From positions 2,676,001 to 2,740,000 of the forward strand of contig JAVTVX010000002.1 of the NCBI GenBank assembly GCA_033439265.1: a DNA stretch of 64,000 nt, read 5' to 3'. This document shows positions 49,121 to 62,260 of the stretch, one piece after another (the stretch's first letter is position 1; the number at the start of each line of letters is the position of its first letter). The notes under the pieces are model-generated. The model ran no database searches. It was not told the DNA's origin and worked only from the letters and a program-made list of their open reading frames with translations. This stretch comes from Dillenia suffruticosa (lineage: Eukaryota; Streptophyta; Magnoliopsida; Dilleniales; Dilleniaceae). The position numbers were made by a program, and so were the translations under genes.

Positions 49121-51045
49121 AACTGACTTGAAGTATACAGTTGATAAAATTGCCATATGAGATAGATGACCCTGATCCAAATTTTTAGATTGAGGACTAA
49201 CATTGCAAGCTTCACAATTTGTGAGGAATAAGTTATTAGACAAGTCTTGATGTTTGAAGTAATAACAATACTTAGTCATACTATGTGAATTGGATATGGA
49301 AGTATACAGGAAACCTAGTTTCAGTAAGTCAGTTCCCTATAATCCTTTGTAATAATGTTGAGCTAAATTATATCTTTGCTTCCTCTCCTAGACCCACCCT
49401 AAGAGAGTGGTGCTTAGGTGCCACCCCTTGGAAATGTTTTGCTAGAGATAGTTGTTATAGGGAACTTTGCTAAGGGGTTATTCCTAAGGAGGATGATTAT
49501 TTCATAATATGGCAATTTATAATGTGTTGTGTATAAGTGGATGATAGAATCATTTGATAAGTTGATTTGATTTTTACCTTTTTGAATGAGGCAGTGTTTA
49601 AGAATCTGGTGTTGGAAGCAGAAGGGTAAAAATATACTAGACCAAAATTACAATTGCTTGGTGGTTGGAAAAGTAGAGATTTGTTGGAGAAGGGGCTAGA
49701 AAAATATAAGCTCAATGTGTTTAATGCTGATTTAAGTGCACATTTTTAGACGTCTTTATATGTCTAATTGAGGAGTTTAAGAAGGGGTTGCATGTTCAAG
49801 AGGCTGTATGGGGCTAACTTTTTGTTTTTACCTACTTTGAGGGTGAAGTTGACTTGGAGAGCTACAACTGTGAGGTTCTAGCGATGGGCAAATTGTACAA
49901 AATGTTGGTTTCCTATGAAATTGGAAGTTGCTTTCCTATTGTCGAACTTAAAGGTTTACAAAGCATAATAATGAGTGAATTTGGGTTCTTGGCCACTTTG
50001 GGTGTTGGATTTTTGGCTATGGGGAGGAGTATTCTAATGCTGTGGTGGATAGAAAAGTTAGAGCCATCTATGAAGTGTGTCGAATCGGTCAATGATGGAA
50101 TCGTTTGTTAGGAAGATTGAGGGGTTGAAGATCCAATTGCAAAAATGGAATCAAAATGTGTAAGGTAAGGTTGAATGTAGAGTGAAAAACATTGGAGAAG
50201 GGTTACAAAAAAAAAAAAAAAAAAAAAAAGTTTTTTAGGACTATGGTTGGAATCGATTATGAGTGGGATGGGTAAGGTTCATAGGGTTGTGTTGATTGAG
50301 CTGCTGTTAAAAGTTTTGGGCTGATGAATTTTTTCTTTTGTTTTTTGGTTTATAGGAGAAAAGTAGCAAATAAAGGGTGCAAGGAAAAGAAAGGATACAT
50401 GTTGAAACAATGAGGTGAATGACTATCGCTAGAATAGTACAGTCCTCAAATAAAGAAATTGGAATGGTTGGTTTGAATCCGTATATTTCCAATGTTCAAA
50501 ATGGACCAAGTTGCATTATCAAGTAGTTGCTTATCTTTCTTACTGCAAACAAATGTTCTTACAAGAGGATCAATGATGCTTCATTATTAGGTACAAATCT
50601 ATTCATCCTTAAGAAGAGAAATGTCATAGGGCATAAATTTGGTTAGCTGAGTTGAAGTATAGAGTTGATAAAATTGCCATAAGAGATAGATTATCCTGAT
50701 CCAAATTTTTACATTGAGGACTAACATTGCAAGCTTCACAATTTGTGAGGAATAAGTTATTAGACAAGTCATGAAGCTTGAAGTAATTACAATACTTAGT
50801 CATATTATGTGAATTAGATATGGAAGTATTCATTAGATACTAAATAACAGCAAACCTAGTTTCAATAAGTGAGTTTCATATAATCCTTTGTGATAATGTC
50901 GAGGCTAATTATATCTTTACATCCTCTCCTAAACCCACCCTAAGAGAGTCATGCTTAGGTGCCACCTCATGGAAATGTTTTGCTAGAGATAGTTGTTATA
51001 GAGAGCTTGGCGAAGAGGCTATTCCTAAGGAGGATGATTATTCCA
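49121..51045. repeat. 1.5-kb direct duplication at the start of the repeat mosaic
   Basis: A block at 49121-49505 (modules A and B, with landmarks AAGTTATTAGACAAGTC and CCACCCTAAGAGAGT) recurs at 50640-51045 in the same orientation. Between them lie module D (49537-49722, landmark GGTTGGAAAAGTAGAGATTT), module E (49723-50207) and module F (50210-50585). The copies differ by scattered changes, so the duplication is not recent. Confidence 0.8.
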
Positions 51046-53960
51046 ATAACATACTAATTTCTCTTGTGGTTTGAGCATATAGGATGCTAGAAAAGTTTTA
51101 GTATTTTTGGGACACAATCACGACTTTGGTTGCAAATAGGATAGGTATACAGAACAAAGGATTCAGACTTAGAAATATATACTTATGGCTGTATCCAAGG
51201 AAGATTAGTATTTTTGCAAGGAAAAAGTCTGAATCATGTGGCATAGTTTAAGGATAGAATTACTTAGGCTTTTAGACTTTGATGAATGTGAAAAGGTGAA
51301 TAAGCTTTTTCAAAGTGAGAATGAAGGTGAAAAATCGGAAAGATGTCTGATAGCATACTACTTTCTCTTGTGGTTTGAGCATATAGGATGCCAGAAATGT
51401 TTTTGACTTTGATGAATGTGATGAGGAAAAAATGCTTTTTTGATGTGAAAATGAAGGTGAAAAATAGGATGATGTGCGATAGCATACTAATTTCTCTTGC
51501 GGTTTAAGGATATAGGATGCCAAAAATGTTTTAGTATTTTTGACTTTGGTTGCAAATAGAATCGCTATATAGAACGAAGGATTCACACTTAATTATATAG
51601 TTATAGCTGTATCCAAGGAAGATTAGTCTTTTTACAAGGAAAAATTCAGAATCAAATGGCCTAGTTTAGGGATAGAATCACCTTGGCTTTTAGACTTCGA
51701 TGAATGTGTAAAGGAGAATAAGCTTTTTCAAAGTGAGAATGAAGGTGAAAAATAGGATGATGTGAGATAACATAGTTGTTTCTTTTGTGATTTGAGCATA
51801 GAGGATGCCATAAAAGTTTTAGTATTTTTGGGACACAATCACTGACTTTGGTTTTAAATAGGATACAATTTTTTTTTTTTTTTTTTTTTTACCTTTTTTA
51901 AAGGATTATGGAAAATATGACCCTCTTTCCTTCTCTCAACCAAAAAAAAAAAAAAAAACCCAATTAATGTTGTTTTTTCTTTTTGGATTTTTGGTTGCAA
52001 ATAGAACAAAGGATTCAGACTTGGAATTATATAGTGTGACTCATCGCTAAAATAGCTTAGGTGAGAAAGGAGTTATGTTTGCATCCAAGGAAAGATTAGT
52101 CTTATTGAAAGGAAAAAGTCGGAATCAAGTGGATACAATCCCTGTTGCTTTTAGACTTTGATGAATGTGAGAAGGAGAATAAGCTTTTTTGAAGTGAGAA
52201 TGAAGGTGAAAAAAAGGATGATATGTAATAACATACTAATTTCACTTGTGGTTTGAGCAGATAGGATGCCAGAAAAGTTATAGTATTTTTGGGACACATT
52301 TACGACTTTGGTTGCAATTAGGATGGCTATATAGAATGAAGGATTAAGAGTTGGAATTATATTGTGTGCCCCATCTCTGAAATAGCTTAGGTGAGAAAGG
52401 AATATTGGTTGTTTCCAAGGAAGGGAAAAAGTGAGAAATAAGTGGCTTAATTTAGGGATAGAATCAGTTTGGTTTTTAGACTTTGATGAATGTGAAAAGG
52501 AGAATAAGCTTTTTTGAAGTGAGAATGGAGGTGAAAAATAGGATGATGTGCGATAGCATACTAATTTCTCTTGTGGTTTCAGCATATATGATGCCATATA
52601 TGTTTTTGTATTTTTGTGACACAATCATGACTTTTGTTGCAAATAGGATAGCTATATAGAACGAAGGATTCATACTTAGAATTATATAGTGTGCCTGATC
52701 TCTGAAATGGCTTAGGTGAGAAAGAAGTTATGGTCGTATCCAAGGAAAAGAAAACGTGAGAATCAAGTGACATAGTTTAGGGATAGAATCACTTTGGTTT
52801 TTAGACTGTGATGGATGTGAAATGGAGAAAAAGCTTCTTCGAAGTGACAATGAAGTTGAAAATAGGATGATGTGCGATAACATACTAATTTCTCTTGTGT
52901 ATTGAGCATATAGGATGCCAGAAAAGTTTTAGTATTTTTGGGACACAATCACGACTTTTGTTGCAAATAGGATAGCTATATACAATGAAGGATTCAGACT
53001 TAGAATTATTTATTTGTGGCCGTATCCAAGGAAAATTAGTCTTATTGCAAGGAAAAAGTAAGAATAAAGTGGCCTAGGTTAGGGATAGAATCACTTTAGC
53101 TTTTCGACTTTGATGAATTTGACAAGGAGAATAAGCTTTTTCAAAGTGAGAATGAAGGTGAAAAATAGGATGACGTGTGATAACATACTAGTTTCTCTTG
53201 TGGTTTGAGCATACAGCATGCCAGAAAGTTTTAGTATTTTTGGGACACAATCTCGACTTTGGTTGCAAAAAGGATAGCACTCTTTTTTTTTTTAGTGGCA
53301 AAAAGGATAGCACTCCTTTTTTTAGTGGTTTTGGAAAAGCATGACCCTCTTTCCTTCCCTCAACAACAACTAAAAAAATCACCCAATTCCCCATCAAGAT
53401 TTATGAGTAAACCCTATTTTTAGATTTCTGGTTGCAAATAGAACAAAGGATTCAGACTTGGAGTTATATAGTGTGCCTCATCTCTAAAATAGCTTAGGTG
53501 AGAAAGGAGTTATGGTCCTATCCAAGGAAGATTAGTCTTATTGAAAGGAAAAAGTCAGAATCAAGTGGATACAATGACTTTTGCTTTTAGACTTTGATGA
53601 ATGTGAAAAGGAGAATAAGCTTTTTTGAAGTGAGTATGAAGGTGAGATATAAGATGATGTGTGATAGCAAACTAATTTCTCTTGTGGTTGGAGCATATAG
53701 GATGCCATAACAGTTTTGAGTATTTTTGGGACACAATTACGACTCTGGTTGCAAGTAGGTAACTATATAGAACGAAGCATTTAGACTTAGAATTACATAG
53801 TGTTCCCCCATCTCTGAAATAAGTTAGGTTAGAATGGAATTATGACCATATCCAAGGTAAGGAAAAAGTGAAAATCAGGTGGCTTTAGTTTAGGGATAGA
53901 ATCAGTTTGGTTTTCAGACTCTGATGAATGTGAAAAGAAGAATAAGCTTTTTCGAAGTGA
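51046..53960. repeat. Tandem array of a ~300-325-bp unit, about nine copies
   Basis: The phrase ATACTAATTTCTCTTGTGG recurs, with changes, at about 51048, 51352, 51482, 51770, 52231, 52556, 52880, 53183 and 53667. A second anchor, GACTTTGATGAATGTGAAAA followed by AATAAGCTTTTT, precedes most of them. Spacing is mostly 288-325 bp, with a shortened unit (130 bp) and two enlarged ones (461 and 484 bp) that contain inserted poly-T/poly-A segments (51870-51960, 53280-53400). Another copy lies apart at 55526. No frame is conserved across the copies. Origin unknown. Confidence 0.85.
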
Positions 53961-53974
53961 GAATGATGGTGATA

Positions 53975-55145
53975 AATATAGACCAGACCAAAATTAGAAT
54001 AGCTTGGTGGTTGGAAAAGTTGAGATTTGTTGGAGAAGGGGCTAGAAAAAGATAAGCTCAATGTGTTCAATCTAGTCAGTCGTGACTTTTATAGTAGTAA
54101 GCTGATTTGCAAAGGTAAGGTGTGGTTCATTAAGAATTACCTATGGCCAATGGTTCTTCTGGTGGTATCTTAACCACGTGGCATTCAAAGTGTTGTTCAT
54201 ATAGTTGGGTGGTAATTAATGAAAGTTTTGTTGATTAGAGGAAATTTTATTTAATGCGGATTTAAGTGCACATTTTTAGGTGTGTTTATATGTCTAATTG
54301 AGGAGTGAAAGAAGGGGTCGCATGCTCAAGAGGCTGTGTGGAGCTAACTTTTTGTTTTTACCAACTTTGAGGGTTAAGTTAACTTGGAGCTACAACGGTG
54401 AGGTTCTAGCAATGGGAATAATTATACAAAATACTGGTTTCCTTTGAAATTGTAGGTTGCTTTCCCAACGTTGAAGTTAAAGGTTTACAAAAAAAGCCTT
54501 TTATAATGTGAACTCTATTTTTGCATAGTAATGAGTGAATTTGGTGCCTAGGTCACTTTGGGTGTTGGATTTTTGGCTATGGGGAGGAGTATTCTAATGC
54601 TGTAGTGGATAGAAAAGTTAAAGCCATCTACGAAGTGTGTTGAACCGTTCAATGATGGTATCATTTGTTAGGAAGATTGAGGGGTTGAAGATCCAATTGC
54701 AAGAATGGAATCAAAATGTGTAAGGTAAGGTTGAATGTAGAGTGAAAAAAATTGGAGAAAGGTTCTTTTAAGGGGGGGAAAAAAAGGTTTTTACGAATGT
54801 GGTTGGAATGGATTAATGAGTGGAGATGGGTCGGGTTTAGAGGATTGTGTTGATTGAGCTGCTGTAAAAGTTTTGGGCTGATATATATATATTTTTTGGT
54901 TGTAGGAAAAAAAATAGTGAATAGAGGGTACAAGAAAAAGAAAGGATAAATGTTAAGGCAACAAGGAAAATGGCTATCACTAGAATAGTACAGTCCTCAA
55001 ATAGAGAAATTGGAATGGATGGTTCAAATCCGTACATTTCTACTGTTCAAAATGGACCGAGTTATGGACATTTTGGCATTATCAAGTAGTTGCTTATCTT
55101 TCTTATGGCAACCAAATGTTCCAAACTCCATTACAAGAGGATCAA
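53975..55145. repeat. Second D-E-F repeat block
   Basis: Module D (53975-54075), E (54253-54770) and F (54785-55145) follow in the same order and orientation as at 49537-50585. Next to it are a partial module A (55145-55292) and a partial copy of the 300-bp unit (55293-55800). Confidence 0.75.
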
Positions 55146-55801
55146 TGATGCTACATTATTAGGTACAAATCTGTTCATCCTTAAGAAATGTTATAGGGCA
55201 TAAATTTGGTTAACTGAGTTGAAGTATACAATCGATAAAATTGCCCCAAGAGATGGATTATCCTGATCCAAATTTTTACATTGAGGACTAACATAGCTAT
55301 ATAGAACGAAGGATTTAGACTTACAATTATATTGTGTTCCCTATGTCTGAAATAGCTTAGGTGAGAAAGGAATTATAGCTCTATCCAAGGAAGGGAGAAA
55401 GTGAGAATCAAGTGGCTTAGTTTAGGGACAGAATCAGTTTGGTTTTTAGACTTTGATGAATGTGAAAAGGAGAATAAGCTTTTACAATGTGAGAATGAAG
55501 GTGAAAAATAGGATGATTTGCGATAGCATACTAATTTCTCTTGCGGTTTAAGGATATAGGATGCCAAAAATGTTTTAGTATTTTTGGGACACAATCACGA
55601 CTTTGGTTGCAAATAGGATAGCTATATAGAACGAAGGATTCAGACTCAGAATTATATAGTGTGGCCGATCTCTGAAATAGCTTAGGTGGGAAAGGAGTTA
55701 TGGTCGTATCCAAGGAAAAGAAAAGGTGAGAATCAAGTGACTTTGTTTAGGGATAGAAGCACTTTGGTTTTTACACTTTGATGAATTTGAAAAGGAGAAT
55801 C

Positions 55802-57675
55802 TGTATAATTGGACAATAGAATCATCTGATTGGTTGATTTGATATTTATCTTTTTGAATTAGGCAGTGTTTGAGAATCAGGTGTTGGAAACAGAAGGGTA
55901 AATATAGACTAGACCAAAATTAGAATAGCTTGGTGGTTGGAAAAGTACAGATTTGTTATAGGGGCTAGAAAAATATAAGCTCAATGTGCTCAGTCTAGTC
56001 AATCTTGAATTTTGTAGAAGCATGATGGTTTGCAAGATTAGGTGTGGCCGATTAAGAATTATCTATGGTCAATGTTTCAGCTTCTGGCATCTTAACCCCA
56101 TTCAAAGTATGAGTTTTGTCGATTAAAGGGAAATTTATTTAATGCAGATTTAAGTGCACATTTTTAGGGGTGTTTGTATGTCTAATTGAGGAGTCTGAGA
56201 AGGGGTTGCATGTTCAAGAGGTTGTATGGAGCTAACTTTTTGTTTTTACCTACTTGGGTTAAGTTGACTTGGAGCTACAACTGTGAGGTTCTTGCAATGG
56301 GCAAATTGTACAAAATGTTGGTTTCCTATGAAATTGGAAGTTGCTTTCCCAATGTAGAAATTAAAGGTTTACAAGAAAGGCTTACATATTGTGAACTCTA
56401 TTTTAGCATACTAATGAGTGAATTTGGGGCCTTGGCCACTTTGGGTGTTGGATTTTTGGCTATGGGGAGGAGGATTCTAATGCTGTGGTGGATATAAAGG
56501 TTAGAGCCATGTAAGCAGCATGTGCAATGGGTCAATTATGGTATCCTTTGTTAAGAAGATTGTGGGGTTGACGTTCCAATTGCAAAAATGGAATCAAAAT
56601 GTGTAAGGTAAGGTTGAATGTAGAGTGAAGAACATTGGAGAAAGGTTCATTTATGAAGGGGAAAAAAGGTTTTTAGAAAAGTATAAACTCAATGTGTTCA
56701 ATCTAGTCAATCGGAAGTAAGCTGATTTGCAAGATTTGGTGTGGCTCATTAAGAATTATCCATAGCCAATGGTGCTGCTGGTGGCATTAACCTTTGGCAT
56801 ATAAAGCATTGTTCATATAGTTTGGTGGTAATTAATGAGAGTTTTGTTGAAAATTTATTTACTGCTGATTTAAGTGCACATTTGTCTAATTGAGGAGTGA
56901 AAGAAGGGTTTGCATTCTCAAGACACTGTGTGGAGCTTACTTTTTTCCCACTAATTTGACAGTTAATTTGACTTGGAGCTGCTATTGTGAGGTTCTAGCA
57001 TTGGGCAAATTGTACAAAATGTTGGTTTCCTATGAAATTGTAAGTTGCTTTCCAATTGTTGAAGTTAAAGGTTTACAAAAAAAGGCTTTTGAAACGTGAT
57101 CTCCATTTTAGCAAAATAATGAGTGAATTTGGGCCCTAGGCCACTTTGGGTGTTGGATTTTTGGCAACGGGGTGTAGGATTCTAATGCTGTGGTGGACAA
57201 AAAAGTTAGAGCCATCTACGAAGTGTGTGGAATGGGTCAATTATGGTATCCTTTGTTAAGAAGATTGAGGGGTTGAAGATCCAATTGAAAAAATGGAATC
57301 AAAATGTGTGAGGTAAGGTTGAACGTAGGGTGAAAAACATTGGAGAAAGGTTCTTTTTCGAGGGGAAAAAGGGTTTTCAGGACTATGGTTGGAATCGGTT
57401 AATGAGTGGATCAATGATGGTTCATTATTAGGTACAAATCTATTCATCCTTAAGAAGAGAAATGTCATAGGGCATAAATTTGGTTAACTGAGTTGAATTA
57501 TGGAGTTGATAAAATTGCCATAAGCAATAGATTATCCTTATCCAAATTTTTACTTGGAGGACTAACATTGCCAGCTTCACAATTTGTGAGGAATAAGTTA
57601 TTAGACAAGTCTTGAAGCTTGAAGTAATTACCATACTTGTCATATCATGTGAATTAGATATGGAAGTATTCATTG
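55802..57675. repeat. Third and fourth D/E repeat blocks, ending in module A
   Basis: Module D (55802-55995), E (56138-56653), a short D piece (56660-56720), E again (56858-57357), a short F piece (57365-57415) and module A (57415-57675). Across the E copies a short plus-strand frame is kept: GKLYKMLVSYEI-SCFP appears in three of them (49.9, 56.3 and 57.0 kb). Near the E ends a frame reads KIQLQKWNQNV, which recalls the linker between endonuclease and reverse transcriptase in L1 LINEs. A LINE origin is a guess. Confidence 0.7.
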
Positions 57676-57904
57676 AAAAATAGTACTTGGGATTATAAGA
57701 ATATTGAATAGTGAATAAGTTTCTTGTTTCTCATTGATGACGTTCCTCATATACTTAGATAATTACATGTGAAGGGCGTTGTAACTAATTATACACAATT
57801 AGGGATAAGATATATAAAAATAACAAGAATAAGATACCTATTCGAATACAAACAACTTTGATAGATTGCTTAACTAATTATCCTTCACTTGATTATCCTT
57901 TACA
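57674..57904 (-). repeat. 3' LTR of the copia element
   Basis: Read on the minus strand it begins TGTAAAGGATAATC at 57904, directly after a purine tract TTGAGGGGG, and ends TTTTTCA at 57674. The TG...CA ends and the purine tract are typical of Ty1/copia 3' LTRs. Confidence 0.75.
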
Positions 57905-58299
57905 CCCCCTCAAGCGAAACTGGTGGAGTGACAATTGCAAGCTTTGAATGAAGAAGATGAGAAGACATGCTTTTGATAAACACTTCAGTCAGTTGATCGA
58001 GGCTAGTTATGTAGCGGACATCAAGGAAATTATGAGCAACACGTTCTCAAATAAAGTGAGAATCAATTTCAACTTGCTTGGTACGATCACGGAAAACAGG
58101 GTAGGCAGTCAAATCGGTGGCACCACGATTGCCACACCAAAGAACAAAGGAAGATGAAGATCATGCAGTAGTGTCTACCAAATAAGCTAGTAAGTAGCAT
58201 GTGCATGGCCTCAAAATTTATACTTTGTACTTGATTGAGAAACTACAGTATGCTTTTTGGAGGACCAGGAAATAAGATTGGGAGCATGATAAATGCAAA

Positions 58300-58981
58300 A
58301 TACACTAGTTGTGCAATGGTCTTTAGGACACCTAGCCCAATCTGCATCAGTATAGGACTCAAGATAATGCGAGGCTGAAGATTGAAGCAGCAGACCATGA
58401 TTTGGGTGTGCCTTTGATACAGCAAAGGATGCGCCTCACGGCTCTCCAGTGTGCTGTAGTTGGAGGTCTTGACACTTTAGGCATAAATTGGCAGACTCTG
58501 TTAACAGCAAATTGAATATCAGGCAGAGTAACAGTAGATATTGAAGAGTTCCTACAAAACTCTGATAAAAAGAGGGGTCTGACATTGGTTTTTTGGCACA
58601 CCTGGAGTTGGAGGAGCCAGCTGGAATAGGCTTTGAACATGGTTCGGGATACTGCATATTGGCATGAAGAAGCACATCATGAAGACACTTTGATTGGCAA
58701 AGGAACAATCCATCTGAATGCTGTGTGGCCTTCATGCCAAGGAAGTAATGAAGTGACCTATGATCTTTAAGGGCAAATCGAGAGGCAAGATGATGAAGTA
58801 GAGTATCAATGAGCTGAGAGTTGCTGCCGGTGACAGACATGGTTGCGATTGGGGATGACTGAAGCCAAGGGGCTGATTTATAATTCATGTAAACCCCTTT
58901 GGTGAGGTGACAGAGGAGGAATACATTTTTGATGTTAAGTAGCTTCAGTAGCCAACCACGGGGGAGGGCAAGAGTAAACAC
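58300..58981 (-). pseudogene. Copia reverse transcriptase/RNase H fragment
   Basis: About 181 open codons from 58981, followed in another frame by DIQFAVNRVCQFMPKVSRPP and RRILCCIKGTP. Related elements read this as one frame, so at least one frameshift separates them. The catalytic Asp pair of the reverse transcriptase was not found intact. Confidence 0.8.
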
Positions 58982-60530
58982 AACACAAATAGTGGTATGT
59001 TTGACAATTGATGGAAACTTTTGGCTACTAAGTTTGCCTTGTCGTGCTCACAACCTAAAACTTTATGAGAGAGAGGGAGGAATGAGGGTCTGAGCGGCAT
59101 TTTGGATTAAGGCATTGTACCATGCACAAGACCAATTAGGATCGTTGACAGCCTAGGCGAAGCTAGTAGGATGGGTTGTTGTGGTGACTGTGAGAGAATG
59201 AGGGGAGGTGTGTTTGGCTTTGGAACAAGTGATCATGGAATGAGTACTAGCAGGTGGAGCTAGTAGACATGGTGGGGTGGGGATACTGATTCTGGTGTAG
59301 GGGAAGGAGGTTGTGTAGTGTTTGATAATGAAATGGAGGAAGAGATGGACACCGACGGAGTGCGAGTTGGGTCAGTGGAAGTAGGCAAAGTGGGGGTACT
59401 TGCAAGGGTAGACAGCGGAGGTGATGATAATGGTCCAGGTGTATGTAAAGCTTCTCCTTGATGTTGGACAGATTGAAAAGGAAAGGAAGCCCGATAAAAA
59501 CGACATAATGTGCAATGTAAAGTTGCCCAGAATGTAGGTGTAGACATTTGTAACCATGAAGAGATGGGCTATCCCCTAGGAAGGCCCATTGAAAAGAAGC
59601 ATAGAGGAGTTTGTGATTGTTATAAGGACGGAGATATGGATTAAAAATTGAGTAATTGTTATAGGGACAGATATATGGATTAAGAATTGAGTAATCTAGA
59701 GGTCTGTTGAAGAGAATCTGCCATGTGACTTGAACTTCAGTATTGGAGTTGGCAAATGATTAATGAGGAAACTAGCTGTATGAAATGCATCGGTCCAGTA
59801 TTTTAGTGGGAGAGGGGGGGGGGGGAGAAGCAATATCGGCCCAGTTTGAGAAATGCCTTGAGATATGAGAGACACGGAAATTCACCACCCCAATCGGATT
59901 GAAATATTTTGATTTTATGATTGCAAAATGCTCAACATGAAGTTGAAATTGTTTGAAGACATTGCAGCATTTGGTTAATCAGGGATGAAATTGAATGTAT
60001 TTGCTAAAATCATCTACAAGAATAATGAAATACCAATGTCCATATTAGAAACAGTTGGAGCAGGGCCCATACTTGAGGAAAAAATTAAATTTAATGGGCC
60101 AGAAGCAGCTGAACGTGAACGAATAAAGGGGATCTTGTGACTCTTGCCAAGAGGACATGATGGACAAAAATGAAATGAACAGTTGGCAGTGGTATGGAGA
60201 TTGTGCTTGGAAATGATTTGGGAGTGACAGCAGCAGAGGGATGACCAAGCGGTGAATGCCAGTTATTGATGGAGGTATGCTCACCAAAAAGTGCAGTGGG
60301 AGATGTAGAACAGGAACACCGACTATTGGTAGCCAGCGGTGGGTGAAGGATGTGGCACATTTACAAAAATCATTGTTGAAGACAAAGATAATTCAGGGTT
60401 GAAATGTGCAAATGATGGAGAGTGATGATATCTCCTATTTATAAACACCTGGAGCACATCTCGCCTCTCTGTCTTCGATATACCCTTGTCTACCTCCTTT
60501 CTTTCTCTTTTTTTTTTTTTTAACATATGA

Positions 60531-60973
60531 TCTGTGCAACACTATTCTAAAAACTTTGAACTAAGTTTGTAACAAGTCATGTCTCGCCAAAAGCAGAAAA
60601 CTAGGCCTTTCTTTTGCAGATCAATCAGATACAAATGCTTCTCCAAGATATGCAGGTACACTTCTTTGATCTGACATGTTATACCGGAGATTTGTATTTT
60701 CTAAGCACTGAACAAGCATACCTGATAAGTTGGTAGCCATCCAAAAGGTGATGGAATCACACCAGGAATATTTTGCTGTTTATATCAGAAAAAATAAACT
60801 CTTGTTTCCTGGTCGTTTCTGAAGCGGAGTGCTGCAACTTTTGTGTTTCCTTCGAACTCTTGATGCCTGTCTGCTGACCTCTCCTCTTACTAGTTCCAAC
60901 TGTCAGCCTTGTTGGGAAATTAGCTAAGTAGAAGACAGTGATTGAGCAGAAGTTGGTGGGATTTTTACATCAT
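60531..60973. other. Sequence left of the assembly gap, nothing recognised
   Basis: No domain or element ends identified. It could contain part of the eIF1 promoter or leader exon, since the eIF1 leader intron must begin upstream of 62216. Confidence 0.4.
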
Positions 60974-61173
60974 NNNNNNNNNNNNNNNNNNNNNNNNNNN
61001 NNNNNNNNNNNNNNNNNNNNNNNNNNNNNNNNNNNNNNNNNNNNNNNNNNNNNNNNNNNNNNNNNNNNNNNNNNNNNNNNNNNNNNNNNNNNNNNNNNNN
61101 NNNNNNNNNNNNNNNNNNNNNNNNNNNNNNNNNNNNNNNNNNNNNNNNNNNNNNNNNNNNNNNNNNNNNNNNN
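60974..61173. other. Assembly gap of exactly 200 N
   Basis: Placeholder run of N; true length unknown. Confidence 1.
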
Positions 61174-62216
61174 CTCTTTTATCTGATTCTCTTTTCTTAG
61201 TTTTTGGATCTTATGTAATCTTGATGATCTGCTATTAACTTCGATATTTCATTTGGGGTTAAACATATTTTGTTTATGTCTACTTTTGTTGCTTGATCGA
61301 TTTGTTCCTTCTTAGGGTTTGTAAAAAGTTGGCCTTTCTGTGTTGTTGACTTGGAGATCTGATCAAAACTCAGGTTGTCTATCGATTTTAATGTTCTTAT
61401 GATAGGTTTCTTTCTTTTCTTCTTTGGTTAAAAATCTGTGTGAAGATGCTTGGGTGTGAAGTGATCAAATCCGAAGGGAAAGGGTAGTTCATAATTTGAG
61501 AATATATAATCCCCCCCCCCCAAAATTTAGTGGGTAGTTCAATATCATCATTGCGTTTACAGATTTTTGCTTATACAATTCAGTCTTGCATGATGGGATT
61601 GGTCATGTTCGTTCCTATGCCTCCAAAGTATATGTACATAACGTATATGTATATGTTTTTAGATATCAGTTATGGGTAAGGGCTTTATCTAGTTAGGATA
61701 TTTTTTCCCCTATTTCAGTCACTACCCATCAAATGCGTAAAAACTCTAACCATGCCTCTAGGCAAGCACACAGGGAAACTCCTTAGTGCAATTATTAAAG
61801 TTTGAACCTTGGATCTCACCTAGGGGGACAGTGAGATGTGTGTATCTCTTGCAAGCTTGTTTGGGATTTGGGTACAAGGTTAGGAGATTTTTGGAATTCT
61901 TGCATGTTCCCAATAAGGCCAAGGGAGCTTTTTGAATGGCTCGGTTTTTAATGCATAAGGTGGTTTCAAAGTTGCATCTTTTAATTTGCACTAGAAAGGT
62001 TTGGATGATGGATGCATTTTTAGCGGGGAATAACTGTCTGTCCTGAATTTTGGTCATAAGTATTCATCAATATTCATGGGTTCTTTTTAAAGATGTTAGA
62101 GTAAATTAGAATGAATTGTTTTGTGGTGTTGATTTTTAGATCATAACATACAGTAGATTTTCTTGCCGTCTACTTCATATTGGTAAATATAACTGATACG
62201 AGTATTTGCATCCAGG
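61174..62216 (+). other. Probable 5' leader intron of eIF1
   Basis: T-rich sequence ending in TTTGCATCCAG at about 62216, a good acceptor 45 bp before the eIF1 ATG. Plant SUI1 genes usually have a leader intron. The donor and the first leader exon were not identified and may lie in or left of the N gap. A run of ten C lies at 61511-61520. Confidence 0.55.
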
Positions 62217-62260
62217 TCTGAGTGTGTTTCTGATATCGCAACTTCCATCAGTCAAGTTTC

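Larger units (their letters stand above)
57674..60530 (-). mobile_element. 5'-truncated Ty1/copia retrotransposon
   Basis: The minus strand carries broken pieces of a copia polyprotein: a pre-integrase region (NNWHSPLGHPSAAV near 60250), integrase traces, a Pro/Ser-rich linker (59260-59550), and reverse transcriptase to RNase H (58981 to about 58300) with SLHYFLGMKATQHSDGLFLC and the family phrase HDVLLHANMQY. Several frameshifts and stops interrupt it. The 3' LTR is present, but I found no matching 5' LTR to the right, and the element seems to start abruptly near a poly-T tract at 60509. Confidence 0.85.

Noticed and set aside
51046-53960. Regularly spaced repeats as a CRISPR array
   Set aside because: The units are about 300 bp, diverged and eukaryotic in setting; there are no short identical repeats with unique spacers.
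51264-55594. Repeated 60-157-aa minus-strand frames (MCPKNTKTF-type) as a protein family
   Set aside because: They recur only because the underlying 300-bp DNA unit recurs; frames break differently in each copy and no domain is visible.
60938-61238. Open frames crossing the N run
   Set aside because: They consist mainly of unknown residues from the assembly gap.
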